From: Takakia lepidozioides
Lineage: Eukaryota; Streptophyta; Takakiopsida; Takakiales; Takakiaceae
DNA: 64,000 bases
Reading direction: 5' to 3'
NCBI GenBank assembly: GCA_030704615.1
Contig: CM060731.1
Span: 24,490,001 to 24,554,000, forward strand
Positions 35,777 to 46,829 of this stretch are shown here, piece by piece. The first letter of the stretch is position 1. The number at the start of each line of letters is the position of its first letter. Made by a program: the position numbers and the translations under genes. Below the pieces are notes generated by a model that saw only the letters and a list, made by a program, of their open reading frames with translations, searched no databases and was not told where the DNA came from.

Positions 35777-37140
35777 TATGCAACTGCATTTTTGTGTATC
35801 TTGGCATCGGGAGGTCAGGTTGGACCTACAACAGGGATGATTGTAGACAGAGTGTCTGAGGACCCTGAGGCTAGTGATGAGCCAGGTGGTACCAGAGATA
35901 TACATGAGGATTCGGTTGTGTTGGACTACCTCCGTACTGGAGACACGACAGCCACTGTGACTGACAGGGAGATGGATCAGATTCTACAACAAGCCAAGAG
36001 GTTCAAGTGGGAGGGGATACACCTGCTTCGAGTGTGAGAGGACGATGAGGTGAGGATCGTGCCTCACCCAACACAACGTGCACGGTTAGTGCGGCATGCC
36101 CATGAGGAGTTGGGGCATTTTGGAATGCGACGCACTCATAGTTTACTGCAGGGGCAGTATTGGTGGCGTGGTATGCACACAGAGGTGCAACAGTTCGTGG
36201 CTAGATGCATGGTGTGTGACAGGGTGCGTGTTTCATTCAACGCCCCTACACCACAGTTGCATCCTTTACCCATCATGGGATTGGGCTACAGGTGGAGTCT
36301 GGACTTCGCAGGGCCGTTGCCACTGACGATGCGTCACCACAGATATGTGTTGGTGATGGTGGAGCACTTCTCCAAGTGGATTGAGTTGGTTCCAATTCCT
36401 GACAAGGCTAGTGAGGGGGCTGCGTATGCATTCTTGGATCGTATGCTTAGCCGATTCGGTGCTCCAGTTGAGGTACTCACGGACCAAGGGAGAGAGTTCT
36501 TGGGGGAGTTTCAGGCTTTGTGTAATAAAACCTTGATAGACCACCGTACCATTTCTCGGGATCATCCCGCGGCCGATGGCTTGGCAAAGAGAGTGGTTCA
36601 GAGAGGGAAGAGGGGTTTGCGCAAGTATGGCCTGCAAAAGGGACACCTAGGAGATTGGGATCTTCAGGTACCTTGGTTAGCCATGGGCTACAGGTTTACC
36701 AAGCAAGCATCACTTGTCTCCTTTTCACCATATTTCCTTCTCTATGGCCGAGAGCCGGATTTGTCTGCATCTATTCGCAGGGAGGCTGCAATAGTCCTCA
36801 ACCTTGATGATCCGGATGTGTGGACACAAGCATGTGCCTAGCGGGCAGAGTTGTTCAAGAGAGTCATGCCTATGGCTTTTAAAGAATCTTGCTATTGCCC
36901 AACACCGAGAAACATTGAGGTATGCCACTATACGCTGAGGGGGAAATCGGCCAGGTGTTCAGCATTTCCACCTTGGGGACTATGTGTATCTGCAACAGAC
37001 AGCGCCTACGACCTTGGATGTCACATCATGACGTGTGATTCTAAGGGTCAAGGAGGTGTTGCCTTCAAGAGTGTTGATTCTGGAAGGTCGAGATGGCATG
37101 GTATGGAAGGACCATGTGCGTAATTGTGCGCCATGTCACC
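35777..37140 (+). pseudogene. Gypsy integrase
   Basis: HHCC zinc domain (HAHEELGHFG and CMVCDRV), then the catalytic core with WSLDFAGPL and VLTDQGREFLGEF giving two Asp. At the third catalytic position, where family members have Glu in GLAERxVQ, the codon is AAG for Lys (36587-36589), so the enzyme would be dead. TGA at 36035 and TAG at 36839 add to this. The C-terminal part shifts frame near 36890-37035. Confidence 0.82.
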
Positions 37141-37179
37141 TTCCACATGTGGATGGGAGGATAGATCCCAACCTTGCAG

Positions 37180-37299
37180 TGGTACCTGCAGGATTGCATT
37201 GCATGCTATGTGGGCATGCTCGTGGTGCCGCCACTATGTTGGTGTGTGATCGATGTTCAAGAGGTTGGCACATGGCATGCTTGACACCACCTCTTGCGT
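37180..37299 (+). pseudogene. PHD finger at the integrase C-terminus, truncated
   Basis: CMLC ... MLVCDRCSRGWHMACLTPPL matches the first three metal-binding pairs of a C4HC3 PHD finger (C-x2-C, C-x2-C, H-x2-C). The last pair is lost where CACTA-derived sequence begins at about 37300. The copies at 37940-38074 and 39146-39010 end in GDWLCPHCLG, completing the finger. PHD fingers read histone H3 tails, so this may replace the chromodomain of other gypsy elements. Confidence 0.8.
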
Positions 37300-37939
37300 T
37301 GCCACAGGGGGGCGCAATGGTGTTGTGGTCAGCTTAGTTCCACACAAGGACGTCGCTTGGGGCGCCTGGCGGTGGGGGGGTACAACAACGGCGACGATAC
37401 TGGGGCTGGGGCTGGGTACTAAGGCTGTGGAGGTTGCAACTCCCCGGCGTCACAAGAGAGACCCCCTTAGAACTTGAAGGAACTCTTTTTATGTATACAT
37501 ATATATATGTAGATTGCTTTTGTGATACATAGATGTAGCGTAGGTGTGTTGGTTAGTTTGTAGTGTCTTAGAAATATTATAACGTGGACGTCTTAGGTTC
37601 AAGTATGCGTTGCATGATATATGTAGAACAATGAACATATCGCCATTAGACAGAACCGGAGTCAATGGTCAACAAGTTTTTGAAATTCAAATTTTCCCGC
37701 CTAAATTCAATTGTACCCCCTTAAATTGTGACGTCCGGGCGTCGCACTTTACGACCCCCGGACGGTGCTAATTCTGCATTGCAGAATAGGTTTTTATTTT
37801 TTATTTTCGCAAATTTGCGACTTTTTTTTTGCGACGGGCTTGCAACGCTCGGGCATCGCAAATTTGGTTTTTCTCCCTATCTGAAAAGGGCTGTTTTACG
37901 ACGCCGCGGCGTCGAGAACCCCCCCGTTTTCCTGTAGTG

Positions 37940-38074
37940 TGTGGGTCTGTCAAAGAGGCAGCCACCATGTTGGTGTGTGATCGATGCTCAAGAGGTTAGC
38001 ATATGGGATGCTTGACACCACCTCTTGAGAGGGTTCCTGATGGAGATTGGTTATGTCCACACTGCTTGGGATAG
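37940..38074 (+). pseudogene. PHD finger 3' part of gypsy integrase
   Basis: Reads GSVKEAATMLVCDRCSRG, a TAG in place of the Trp seen at 37264, then HMGCLTPPLERVPDGDWLCP and HCLG before the stop at 38072. Supplies the last Cys pair. It directly follows the CACTA terminus ending at 37939. Confidence 0.75.
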
Positions 38075-38078
38075 TGGC

Positions 38079-39009
38079 AGTTGTCGTGCGCATACATATC
38101 GCTACACAACTACATCGCTGTCCAAAACCCCACAACACATGTGCACACCAAACACTAGTCTACCACTAGTGCAGCCACTAGTCCACCACTAGGCTGCCAC
38201 TGGCCACAACTATTGCAGCCACTAGTCCATCACAATGATAAAGAAAAGAAAGATACAAGCACACAAGCTCTCTCAAACTCACACACTTGCACATGAAAAC
38301 ATCACTAATATATTAAGTTGAGCCAAGTGCACCCCACGCCATGGGGAATCCACACTACGGCGCCATAGCTAGACGCGGTGAGGCTCAACTCGAGAAAGAT
38401 GAGCCCACCGCGATCTGTCGTGAAGATAACAACGCCAGGTGCCCAAACATGTATTGGCCCCTAGATTGACACTTGGGTCAATCCCAAATGTCAATATATA
38501 AAAGCTAGCTATTTCCTAGCTAACTTCACACTAGTGGTAAAATAACTTGACAGCTGTCGTATGCATACATATCGCTACACAACTACATCGTTGTCCAAAA
38601 CCACACAACACATGTGCACACCAAACACTAGTCTATCACTAGTCCACCACTAGTGCATCACTAGTGCAGCCACTAGTCCACCACTAGGCTGCCACTGGCC
38701 ACCACTAGTGCAGCCACTAGTCCATCACTAGGCTGCCACCAGTCCATCACAATCACCCCCCTAGCTGGCGCTTAGGTCCCTCTAAGTCCAGGTAGCCACA
38801 AGATGTGATAGTGGCCATAGCCTCACAAAGTCCTTCACCACTGTCCCTACTACACTCAAACTCGATAGATCAAGAGGTCGGGTACAAGAGTTGCCCCATC
38901 GTTAGTCGCCGTCTTGCAACCTGTGAACTTGAGCCTGAGATCTGGAGTATTGACTCCTATGAGCTTGGCCTCCCATGTCTTGTTAGCTGCCACTAGTCAT
39001 ATCCACTGC
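38079..39009 (+). repeat. LTR-like direct repeats and CCACTAGTC-rich tract
   Basis: A block starting TGTCGT(G/A)(C/T)GCATACATATCGC occurs at 38087 and again at 38552, and each runs into CACTAGTCCACCACTAGTGC-type repeats. A stretch ending ACTAGTGGTAAAATAACTTGACA at 38549 recurs at 57549-57573 after the second gypsy copy, suggesting an LTR end. I infer LTR remnants of the methyltransferase-bearing gypsy. No gene. Confidence 0.55.
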
Positions 39010-40869
39010 CACTATCCCAAGCAGTGTGGACATAACCAATCTCCATCAGGAACCCTCTCAAGAGGTGGTGTCAAGCATCCCATATGCTAACCTCTTGAGC
39101 ATCGATCACACACCAACATGGTGGCTGCCTCTTTGACAGACCCACACACTACAGGAAAACGGGGGGGTTCTCGACGCCGCGGCGTCGTAAAACAGCCCTT
39201 TTCAGACAGGGAGAAAAACCAAATTTGCGACGCCCGAGCGTCGCAAGCCCGTCGCAAAAAAAAAGTCGCAAATTTGCGAAAATAAAAAATAAAAACCTAT
39301 TCTTCAATGCAGAATTAGCACCGTCCGGGGGTCGCAAAGTGCGACGCCCGGACGTCACAATTTAAGGGGGTACAATTGAATTTAGGCCGGAAAATTTGAA
39401 TTTGAAATTTGAATTTCAAAAACTTGTTGACCATTGACTCCGGTTTTGTCTAATGGCGATATGTTCATTGTTCTACATATATCATGCAACGCATACTTGA
39501 ACCTAAGACGTCCACGTTATAATATTTCTAAGACACTACAAACTAACCAACACACCTACGCTACATCTATGTATCACAAAAGCAATCTAAATATATATAT
39601 GTATACATAAAAAGAGTTCCTTCAAGTTCTTTCTAAGGGGGTCTCTCTTGTGACGCCGGGGAGTTGCAACCTCCACAGCCTTAGTACCCAGCCCCAGCCC
39701 CAGTATCGTCGCCGTTGTTGTACCCCCCCACCGCCAGGCGCCCCAAGCGACGTCATTGTGTGGAACTAAGCTGACCACAACACCATTGCGCCCCCCTGTG
39801 GCAACGCCGTTGCAACCCCCTGTCGTCACAACATTGGGCGTCCCAGCGCGGGGCGCCCCCAGTGACGCTTTTGTGAAGTTGAAGGCCGCAAAGTCCAAAA
39901 AAAAAAAAAAAAAACTCCCACTATGGTGATGTTGTTGCGACGTCCTGGGGCGCCCTTAGTGACGCTTTTGCGACGCCGAGGCGTCGCAACGTCTAAAATA
40001 TATATATATATATATTGGATTTCCGATGCCGGGGCGTCGCAAGAAAAAAATCCGTCGCAGCGAGGGCCCTCTTTCCCCTTTCATGCCACCTTACGACGAC
40101 TGGGCGTCGTAATGGTATCGCAGCGGGGGATTGCGACGTCGGGACGTCGCAAAAAAAAACGTCGCAGGCTCAGCGTCGCGCGGGACGTGGGGGCGCGGCT
40201 GGCGTCGCAACCCCCCCCCCCCCCCCATTTGTTGTAGTGACAGAGCATGCACCTCAAACCTGCAGATACCACTGCCAAGTTTGGGTCAACTCTGCCATCA
40301 ACATTGGGAAGGTGACATAGCGCACAATTACGCACATCGTCCTTCCAAGTTATGCCATCTTGACCCTCCAAGATCAGGACCCCTGAGGGCAACACCTCTT
40401 GAACCCTCAGAATAACACTCCCTGCAGTCATATCCAGGGTCGTAAGAGCAGTCTGCTGCAAATAAACATAGTCACCAGGGCTAAACCTCCGAACCCCAGG
40501 ACGATATCCTCCACCACATATAGTGACATACCTCAACGTATCACGGTGTTGTGCAATGGAAAGGTTCTCAAAAGCCATGGGCATGACTTTCTTGAACTAC
40601 TCTGCACACTGATCACATGCACGTACCCACATGTCCGGATCGTCAAGGTTAAGGACTTGAGTAGTGTCCCTGCGAATGGCTGCAGGCAAATCTGGCTCTC
40701 GGCCAAAGAAAATAAGATATGGTGAGAAGGGGGCAAGTGATGCTTGCTTGCTGAACCGGTAGCCCATGGCTAACCAAGGTACCTGAAGATCCCAATCTCC
40801 TAGGTGTCCCTTCTGCAAGCCATACTTACGCAAACCCACCTTCATGAAGCTCAGACGACGACTGTGCAT
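39010..40869 (-). pseudogene. Second gypsy integrase C-terminus and PHD finger (minus), split by CACTA
   Basis: Segments 40869-40597 and 40584-40240 read the end of the integrase (GLRKYGLQKGHLGDWDLQVP, GREPDLPAAI, PGDYVYLQQTAL, then AGLRCMLC). After removing the CACTA element the frame continues at 39146 with GSVKEAATMLVCDRC and the rest of the PHD finger to 39010. A frameshift near 40590 separates the two upstream segments. The catalytic core is missing upstream of 40869. Confidence 0.82.
39147..40239. mobile_element. Non-autonomous CACTA element, 1,093 bp
   Basis: Starts CACTACAGGAAAACGG and ends CCATTTGTTGTAGTG; the ends are CACTAC inverted repeats. Three-base duplication ACA at 39144-39146 and 40240-40242. 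The interior is full of palindromic GCGACG(C/T)C...G(A/G)CGTCGC motifs and homopolymer runs, with no transposase. It splits the PHD finger of the minus-strand integrase copy exactly after the CMLC codons. Confidence 0.88.
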
Positions 40870-42016
40870 ATTCTGTTATTCCTTCCAGATATGCAGCCGT
40901 CCATTTTAATTACTTTTCTTGTGGGCCCAGTGGTCAGAGTATCCCTAGGAGCAATGTCGGCAGCTGTTAAACCGTTAATCAGAACCTCATCAATAAACAC
41001 AATAACAAGCCGACTTCTTGGAAAGCATGCCACAGGATCTGAGGGTGGGATTGCATATTAAGTAAATGCATCTTTATACTACTACCAATGATCATGCGCA
41101 CCTGGAAAGTTCAAAATGTGAAACGAACGTGGGGTTGGCTAACAAGGATGAACGTGTATGATATCCCAAAATTTGTCATCAAACTCTCGTTCATTTACAT
41201 ATATTTGTCTAAGACTGTGCGCCAAGATTTCTGGGATTCGCTGTTATTTTAAATATTGAAACCGTTCTAATAAGAACACGCCGTTTATTTTGGGCGACAC
41301 ACGTCAGACATCGATAACTTTATTGAATACGAACAGTTGTACACTAATTGTTGGCATGTGCACTAATAAGGGAATGACTATGTGTAACGGTCACGCGAGA
41401 GGGAATCCGATGCTTCTAAAGACAAGCAACAACGCACGCAATCCCGCAAGAAATCAGGAGTCACTTCGTTTTTCTACTTTTCGCATTTAGAGGGAGAGTG
41501 GTAGTCAAGCTGGAGAGGGTTCCTTCTACAATACGAAAGAGAAGAAAGTCTCTTTATTTTACTTCCCTTAGAGAGAGACGCAGAGCAAGAGAGCAAATGA
41601 CGAGGCGTCGTTTGTTGGAGAACACAGGGCCAAGGCAGTAGGTGAACGCGGAGACCGATTCACAAGAGCAGACCGAGACTGAGGCAGCGGCTGTGACACA
41701 GTCGGCGATAACAGTGCGTGTTGGAAACCAGCCTATGGATGCAGAGATGACTCGCAGGGAAACTGAAGGAGGTGGAAGTACGAGGAACGCTGAACCGGGA
41801 GAAGGTCCAGAAACCCTAGAGCAGACATAAATTCCAGCAGATGTGAGAGGGAAGAAGAAAGCTGCATAAGGGGATCCAATTTCAAAACCTAAGAAGGTGC
41901 CAGTAAGTTTTCTCTAACTTACATTTCATTGTTGAAGATCTGCGTAGAGATTGAGTGGAATGTCCCAGAAAGGGATTGTCGCTACCGACCATCACCATGA
42001 AACAACGGTGATTTGT
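40870..42016 (+). other. Unassigned stretch with one gag-like short ORF
   Basis: From ATG 41597 a frame (MTRRRLLENTGPRQ, TAG, then an acidic Thr/Glu-rich stretch) runs to 41827 with one internal stop. It precedes the gypsy 5' end at 42017 and may be the gag start of another truncated element. No domain is recognisable. The remainder shows nothing. Confidence 0.35.
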
Positions 42017-42877
42017 GTTAGAGGACTGTAGGGGACTTAGACACTTATACGGGATCTGTAGGGTACCCTTAATTTTTGCACAGACTGAGACCAACAGGAG
42101 CCTTAGGGGTGACAGCAGCGCACTGTAGAGGGGGGTTACACAGTCGTCACAGCCGACACAGCCCGTCACAGTCGTCACAGCCCACACAGCCAACACAGCC
42201 CGTCACAGTCGTCACAGCAGACACAGCCCACACAGCCCGTCACAGTCGTCACAGCAGACACAGCCCACACAGCCAGTCACAGCCCGTCACAGCAGACACA
42301 GCCAGTCACAGCCCGACACAGCCAAACACAGCCAGTCACCGCTTGACACAGCTGTCACGATAATAGGGAACGAAGAGTAGGACAGGGAACGACTGTGGGG
42401 AACAACACCTGTGAAGGGAACATGTTAGTTCACAGACGACGGTTAGAGAGGGAAACAGTTAGAACCGCGGATAGGAGGATAAAGGGAGAAACGGGGAATG
42501 GAGGAGATCATTATTCGGAGGAGGACTTCTTAGTCAGGTGGGAGCGGAGATCAAAGGAAAAAGCTGGAGAGCACGGTGAAGGAGGAAAGAGGATTAGTAG
42601 ATGCTTGTTATATGCAAAGCGGTAGTGATATTGTAGAGCAGATTAGAGACATAATGGCTTCGGCCTGATACCTGATAAATCATAATCTGATACTTACACG
42701 ATACAATCACACGGTGTAGAGAGATCTGAGTGAAGCTGTGGATTGAATGGATGAGTGAAGAAAACCGATAGATTGATGAAGCAAACTAATACTTAATTAT
42801 CAATGGTAAGGTAGCTAAGATGACTGCGAAAAGGGAAACAAATAGGAAACACCCCCATGATACACTAGCTGTAGGTC
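42017..42877 (+). repeat. 5' terminal region with CACAGCC minisatellite
   Basis: Begins TGTTAGAGGACTGTAGGGG; the matching copy at 62657 reads TCTTAGAGGACTGT. 42135-42355 is a tandem array of CACAGCCCGTCACAG-like units of 9-18 bp. The rest (to 42877) is alignable to 63010-63601. Probably LTR plus leader, boundary not resolved. Confidence 0.65.
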
Positions 42878-43573
42878 ATGACTGATTGTTCTGCGCGGGC
42901 TGAGTACTTAGAGATTTCCAACTCTTCTATCTTGGAGTTTCCGCCTCGGATAGCGAAGGGATGGGTGAGTAAAAGCCGCGCGACATTTGGCGACCATACT
43001 GGGGACCTGGGACATGAACAACCAGATGTGACAGGCATCTGGTGGGATCATGGTGGTTGGACCATTAAAGAATTTGAAGTGAATCAAATTCCCTGTGGAA
43101 CGAAGGAAGAAAGATTGTCCAAACGATTCTTTCAAAGGTTCTTGGAATTGCCAGACGGATGTAAAGAAAATATTCTTAAACGAGTGCATGATGCTGATCC
43201 AGAATGGGGTCTGGAGAAAGGAGTGATAAAGATTTATCAGGTAGCCTGTAGAGGAAGAGCACGTTGGTTACCAACATTGGTTTATGTGATAGCGTTGCTA
43301 TCCATTAAACGAGTAGAGTTTGAAGGCTGGGAAGAAAGAAAGGTGAATGTTTATACTCATATGCATGAAGAGCTTGTACTGGTAAAGAATTGGGTTCCAA
43401 AGGATATTTTGTGGATCAAACTCACACCAAGAACAGCTTTTCAGACTTGTTTGCCATATGGTTATATGGTAACGGAGACTTCAAGTATAGCCAAGGGTGC
43501 ATTGAAGCTTGAAAGAAACCCAGGCATATACGAGAGATATTACAAAAGAGAGTTTTGGTTATTGCCACATTAA
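42878..43573 (+). CDS. ORF1 of the second gypsy family, unknown
   Basis: An intact 231-residue frame starting MTDCSARAEYLEISNSSILE. A copy begins at 63602 with mostly synonymous or conservative differences, so it belongs to the element. I recognise no domain; the protein is basic and aromatic-rich, with GDHTGDLGHEQPD and GIWWDHGGW near the N-terminus. It may be an N-terminal matrix-like part of gag or a separate accessory protein. Confidence 0.6.
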   Translation: MTDCSARAEYLEISNSSILEFPPRIAKGWVSKSRATFGDHTGDLGHEQPDVTGIWWDHGGWTIKEFEVNQIPCGTKEERLSKRFFQRFLELPDGCKENILKRVHDADPEWGLEKGVIKIYQVACRGRARWLPTLVYVIALLSIKRVEFEGWEERKVNVYTHMHEELVLVKNWVPKDILWIKLTPRTAFQTCLPYGYMVTETSSIAKGALKLERNPGIYERYYKREFWLLPH

Positions 43574-43594
43574 AAGAAATGAAAGACATGGGAC

Positions 43595-45540
43595 ATGAGT
43601 GATGAAAGAAAAGCTAGACGACAGAGATATTCATCAAAAAGAGAAAGCTATCTGAAAGCTAATTATCCATATCTTTGGGAGAGAGGAATAGACATAGGGG
43701 AATCATCTGGACCTCTCACACCATCAAGATCAAAAAGTGCATCACCTATACCGGAAGAATTAGAGTTGGATGCCACTCCTTCTGTTTCTTTGCAAGAAAG
43801 ATTAAGGGAATTGGTACAGGAAGAAGATCAATCACGAGGTGAAAGATCTGAGGTACATCCTTGGATAAAAGACTTGACAGAAATCTTTGATAAGAGTTGG
43901 CATGGAACACCAAAAACAGGAACTCCAGTTTCTGAAGCAGAAGATGAAGAAGGAGAAGAGGATGTGGCAGAGCCAACGGAGAGTTCAGACTCTCCAACAC
44001 CATTACAGTTGAGTTACATGAGTGAAGAAGAAACCCAAGGGCAGAACTTGGAGGATGAAAACAGAGAGAAGAAATTAGAAGAGGAAGAATATGAAGAAGT
44101 AGACCCAACAGCTGAGGTTGAGACTACAACCAGGACATCCCAACCCGTTGGACCTGGATCAAGTGGAGCACTTGGATCACAGGCCAACGAAGGTGTCGGC
44201 TCAGGGGGATCAGGCGGGCTGCCTGGATCTGGCTCTGGGGGGACAGGGAGTGTGGGAAGTAGTGCAACTGAAGCTGGGAATACTGTGAATATCGTGGGAC
44301 CAGAAGCAAGGAGTGCTCAAGGGCCACCACTTGGTGGAAGATCCACCACAAAAACAACAGGTCCAGAAGGACCAGCACCAGCAAGGGTGCCAGCACCTGT
44401 CAGTGGGCAGAAGGTAGGGCCACAGATGGCGTTACAACCAACACGGGCAAAACCACCCTTTCCAATATATTCAGGAAAAGGGGATCCCGATGTACACATT
44501 AGCCAATTTGAGCACATGTGTATAGTGAACAATGAGAATGGCGATGATGCCAAGATGAGACTGTTTCCTTGTTCACTTATCAAGAAAGCAAGTGAATGGT
44601 ATGCAAGATTCCCTGATAATCATTTCCTAACCTGGAATGGCTTGAATACAGCATTTCGAAATAGGTTCAGGACAAGTAAAACTGAGGATGAAGTGTATGG
44701 AAGTTTACAACAGCTGAAGCAGAAGAAGCATGAAACTGTTGAAGAGTATATGGAGAAGATGGAATTGATGATGAAAAAGCTGGCTGCAGTACCAGCGCCC
44801 GGTTTACAGAAGACTTGGTTTGTGAGTGGATTAAGACCAGAGTTGCAAAAGAAAGTGGATATGTTACCCCATAATACAGTGGAGGAGGCATTTGAAACTG
44901 CGAACAGAATTGAGCAATTGGGAATGCTCAGGAGAGAGAAAAAAGAAGATGAGGACTCTGAGGATGAGTCAGATGAAGAAGAAGAGCAAGAACTAAAAAG
45001 AAAGAGTAAGAGAAAGGAGAAGTTGAAGAGGGATAACTATGAAAAAAAATTGGAAGAAATCTTGAAGAAGTATGCCACAGAGGCTGCAACACATTGGAGG
45101 AAGGGTGTATGGTGTGCCAAGTGCCAGAATGAAGGCCATACCACCACAGAATGCCACATGAAGGAGAAACACTGTACTATCTGTAAAATGGATAACCATT
45201 CTACTGAGAATTGTTATTATAACAGAAGGACAGCTGCAAGAGAACCTAGGCAAGTAAGGGTGCATCAGGTGCAGCCCCAGCCAAGAAGAAATAATGATCA
45301 GGACCACTATGGTAGGTCTGGTGGTTATAACAATGGCATGGAAGGGAGAGGTAATTCAAGAGGGAATTACCAAGGAAATTCCAGAGGCAACTATCAGGGT
45401 AATCCAAGGGGAATTACCAGCCCGGGAATCAGGATTATAGAAATAATCCAAGAACAGACCAAGGGCGAGGACCCAATGGTGAAGAGCTATGTTACTATTG
45501 TAATCAGCCAGGACATCGCAAGGCAGCCTGTTCATTCTGG
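43595..45540 (+). pseudogene. Gypsy gag with zinc knuckles
   Basis: An acidic, Ser/Gly-rich N-terminal half is followed by the retrotransposon gag domain (FPIYSGKGDPDVHISQFEHM, ASEWYARFPDN) at about 44460-44920. Then come a Glu/Lys-rich linker and knuckles CAKCQNEGHTTTEC and CTICKMDNHSTENC. At about 45411 a one-base deletion in the GNYQ repeat shifts the frame; a third knuckle, CYYCNQPGHRKAAC, is read from 45490 in the next frame. Confidence 0.85.
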
Positions 45541-46829
45541 ATAAGACACCAGAATGAGATGAGAGCTCCTGTGAATGAGGGCCCAGTGGTGGCAGCTCAC
45601 ATGGTTAGGCCATGTGTTGTACCAGAAGTAAGTACAATGATAGTAACAAGAAGTAAAGCCAAACTAATACCTCCAGTAGAAGAGGAAGAAGATGAGAATG
45701 GAAGTGGCAATGATATGCCTGAAGATGAAGAGACTTGGAAAGATGAGAAGGAACTGCACAAGGAAGTGGCAGATACTATAAGGGAAATGCAAAAGAGTAC
45801 TGATATTCCTGTGGCAGATTCCTCTGATTCGGATGGAGAAAAAGAAGGGAGTGAGGAAGAAAGGAAAAAAAAAGATGCAGACATGCAAAGTAATGAAGAG
45901 ACTTTGGCTGCAGTAATATGTCAGACCAAAGCAGAAATTACCATTGGACAGCTATTAGCTGTGGCACCTTATTGTAGGCACAGCCTGTATCAGGCAATCA
46001 ATCGAATTGCCCAAGAGACAGGAAACACAGACCTGAACAGCAAGGTGACCAGTTATAATGTGAAGCCGGAAGGGCGAGAACCAGTCATGGACTTTGATGA
46101 TTCTATGCCAGTAATCCAATTGAGAATTGGAAGCACAGAACTAACGGATGTACTGATAGATGGTCCAAGTACATGACAGACCAATTAAGGAAGAAGCTTG
46201 GTCTAAGTAACATGAAACCAGCCCCATTTACAGTAACAATGGCAGATCAAAGAAGTGTACAGCCATTGGGATTAATAAGAGGAGTTAAGATACAGATACA
46301 GAAAATGATCTTTATGATCACAATAACTGTATTAAAAATGGATGAAGTCATGGAGGCTTACTCCTTATTATTGGGACGTCCATGGCTGAAACAGGCCAGG
46401 GTATTCCATGACTGGAATTCTCAGTTACTAACTGTGCATAATGGGATGCACGAGATACAAATTACCACAAAGAAATCTAGTAGATTACCTGCTACAAGAA
46501 GACCTCGAGGAGTCAGAGAGTATGACTGGAGAGGAGGACTGGATGAGGAGCAGGAAGCTACCCTATTTGCTGCACACCCAGAGTGGGAGCAGGTTGCGGA
46601 GATGCGGCTGGAAAGCCTAAGTTGTTTAAGAGGTATCTGCTGTGGTGTAGTGTCGGCAACACCAATTGAAGAGGAAACCAGCAGTTACCCACCACATTTC
46701 TATGAAGAAAAGGAGGGAGAGATAGAAATCCTAGAAGAACCAGCCACTGTGAGCTTAAAGGATGAAGTGGTGACTGGTTGGACAATCACAGCTGATGAGC
46801 AGGTGAGAGAAGTAAATGTGGGAACTTAG
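45478..46829 (+). pseudogene. Gypsy aspartic protease region
   Basis: After the third knuckle the frame continues through MIVTRSKAKLIPP and an acidic linker to VIQLRIGSTELTDVLIDGPST, where the protease active site should be. Family members have D-G-G-S or D-S-G; here DGPST is followed at once by a stop and frame change (46173), with several residues missing. The rest (LGLSNMKPAPFTV, SLLLGRPWLKQA) follows in the new frame to a TAG at 46827. Confidence 0.75.

Larger units (their letters stand above)
30758..37300 (+). mobile_element. Ty3/gypsy element encoding gag-PR-C5 methyltransferase-RT-RNase H-integrase-PHD (decayed)
   Basis: One polyprotein can be followed from gag to a PHD finger, with in-frame stops and a few frameshifts. 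The 5' third of gag is missing compared with the copy at 52060, and the 3' end is replaced at about 37300 by CACTA-derived sequence. In-frame stops: TGA 31433, 33112, 35153, 36035; TAG 31514, 32228, 33058, 33151, 33870, 33993, 34221, 34644, 35420, 36839; TAA 35774. Confidence 0.85.
37300..39810. repeat. Inverted duplication: arms 37300-38078 and 39010-39810
   Basis: The left arm is the reverse complement of the right arm at about 95% or better by eye. Each arm comprises the first 660 bp of a CACTA element plus the PHD-finger end (about 137 bp). The spacer is about 930 bp. The left copy lacks the far CACTA end and joins gypsy PHD sequence at about 37300, so it arose by rearrangement, not by its own insertion. 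Confidence 0.85.

Noticed and set aside
31433-36841. Alternative genetic code with TAG as Gln, suggested by TAG/CAG interchange
   Set aside because: TGA at Arg and TAA also occur, frameshifts and deletions accompany them, and nearby intact frames (transposase exon 1, ORF1) end with ordinary stops. Deamination explains all classes.
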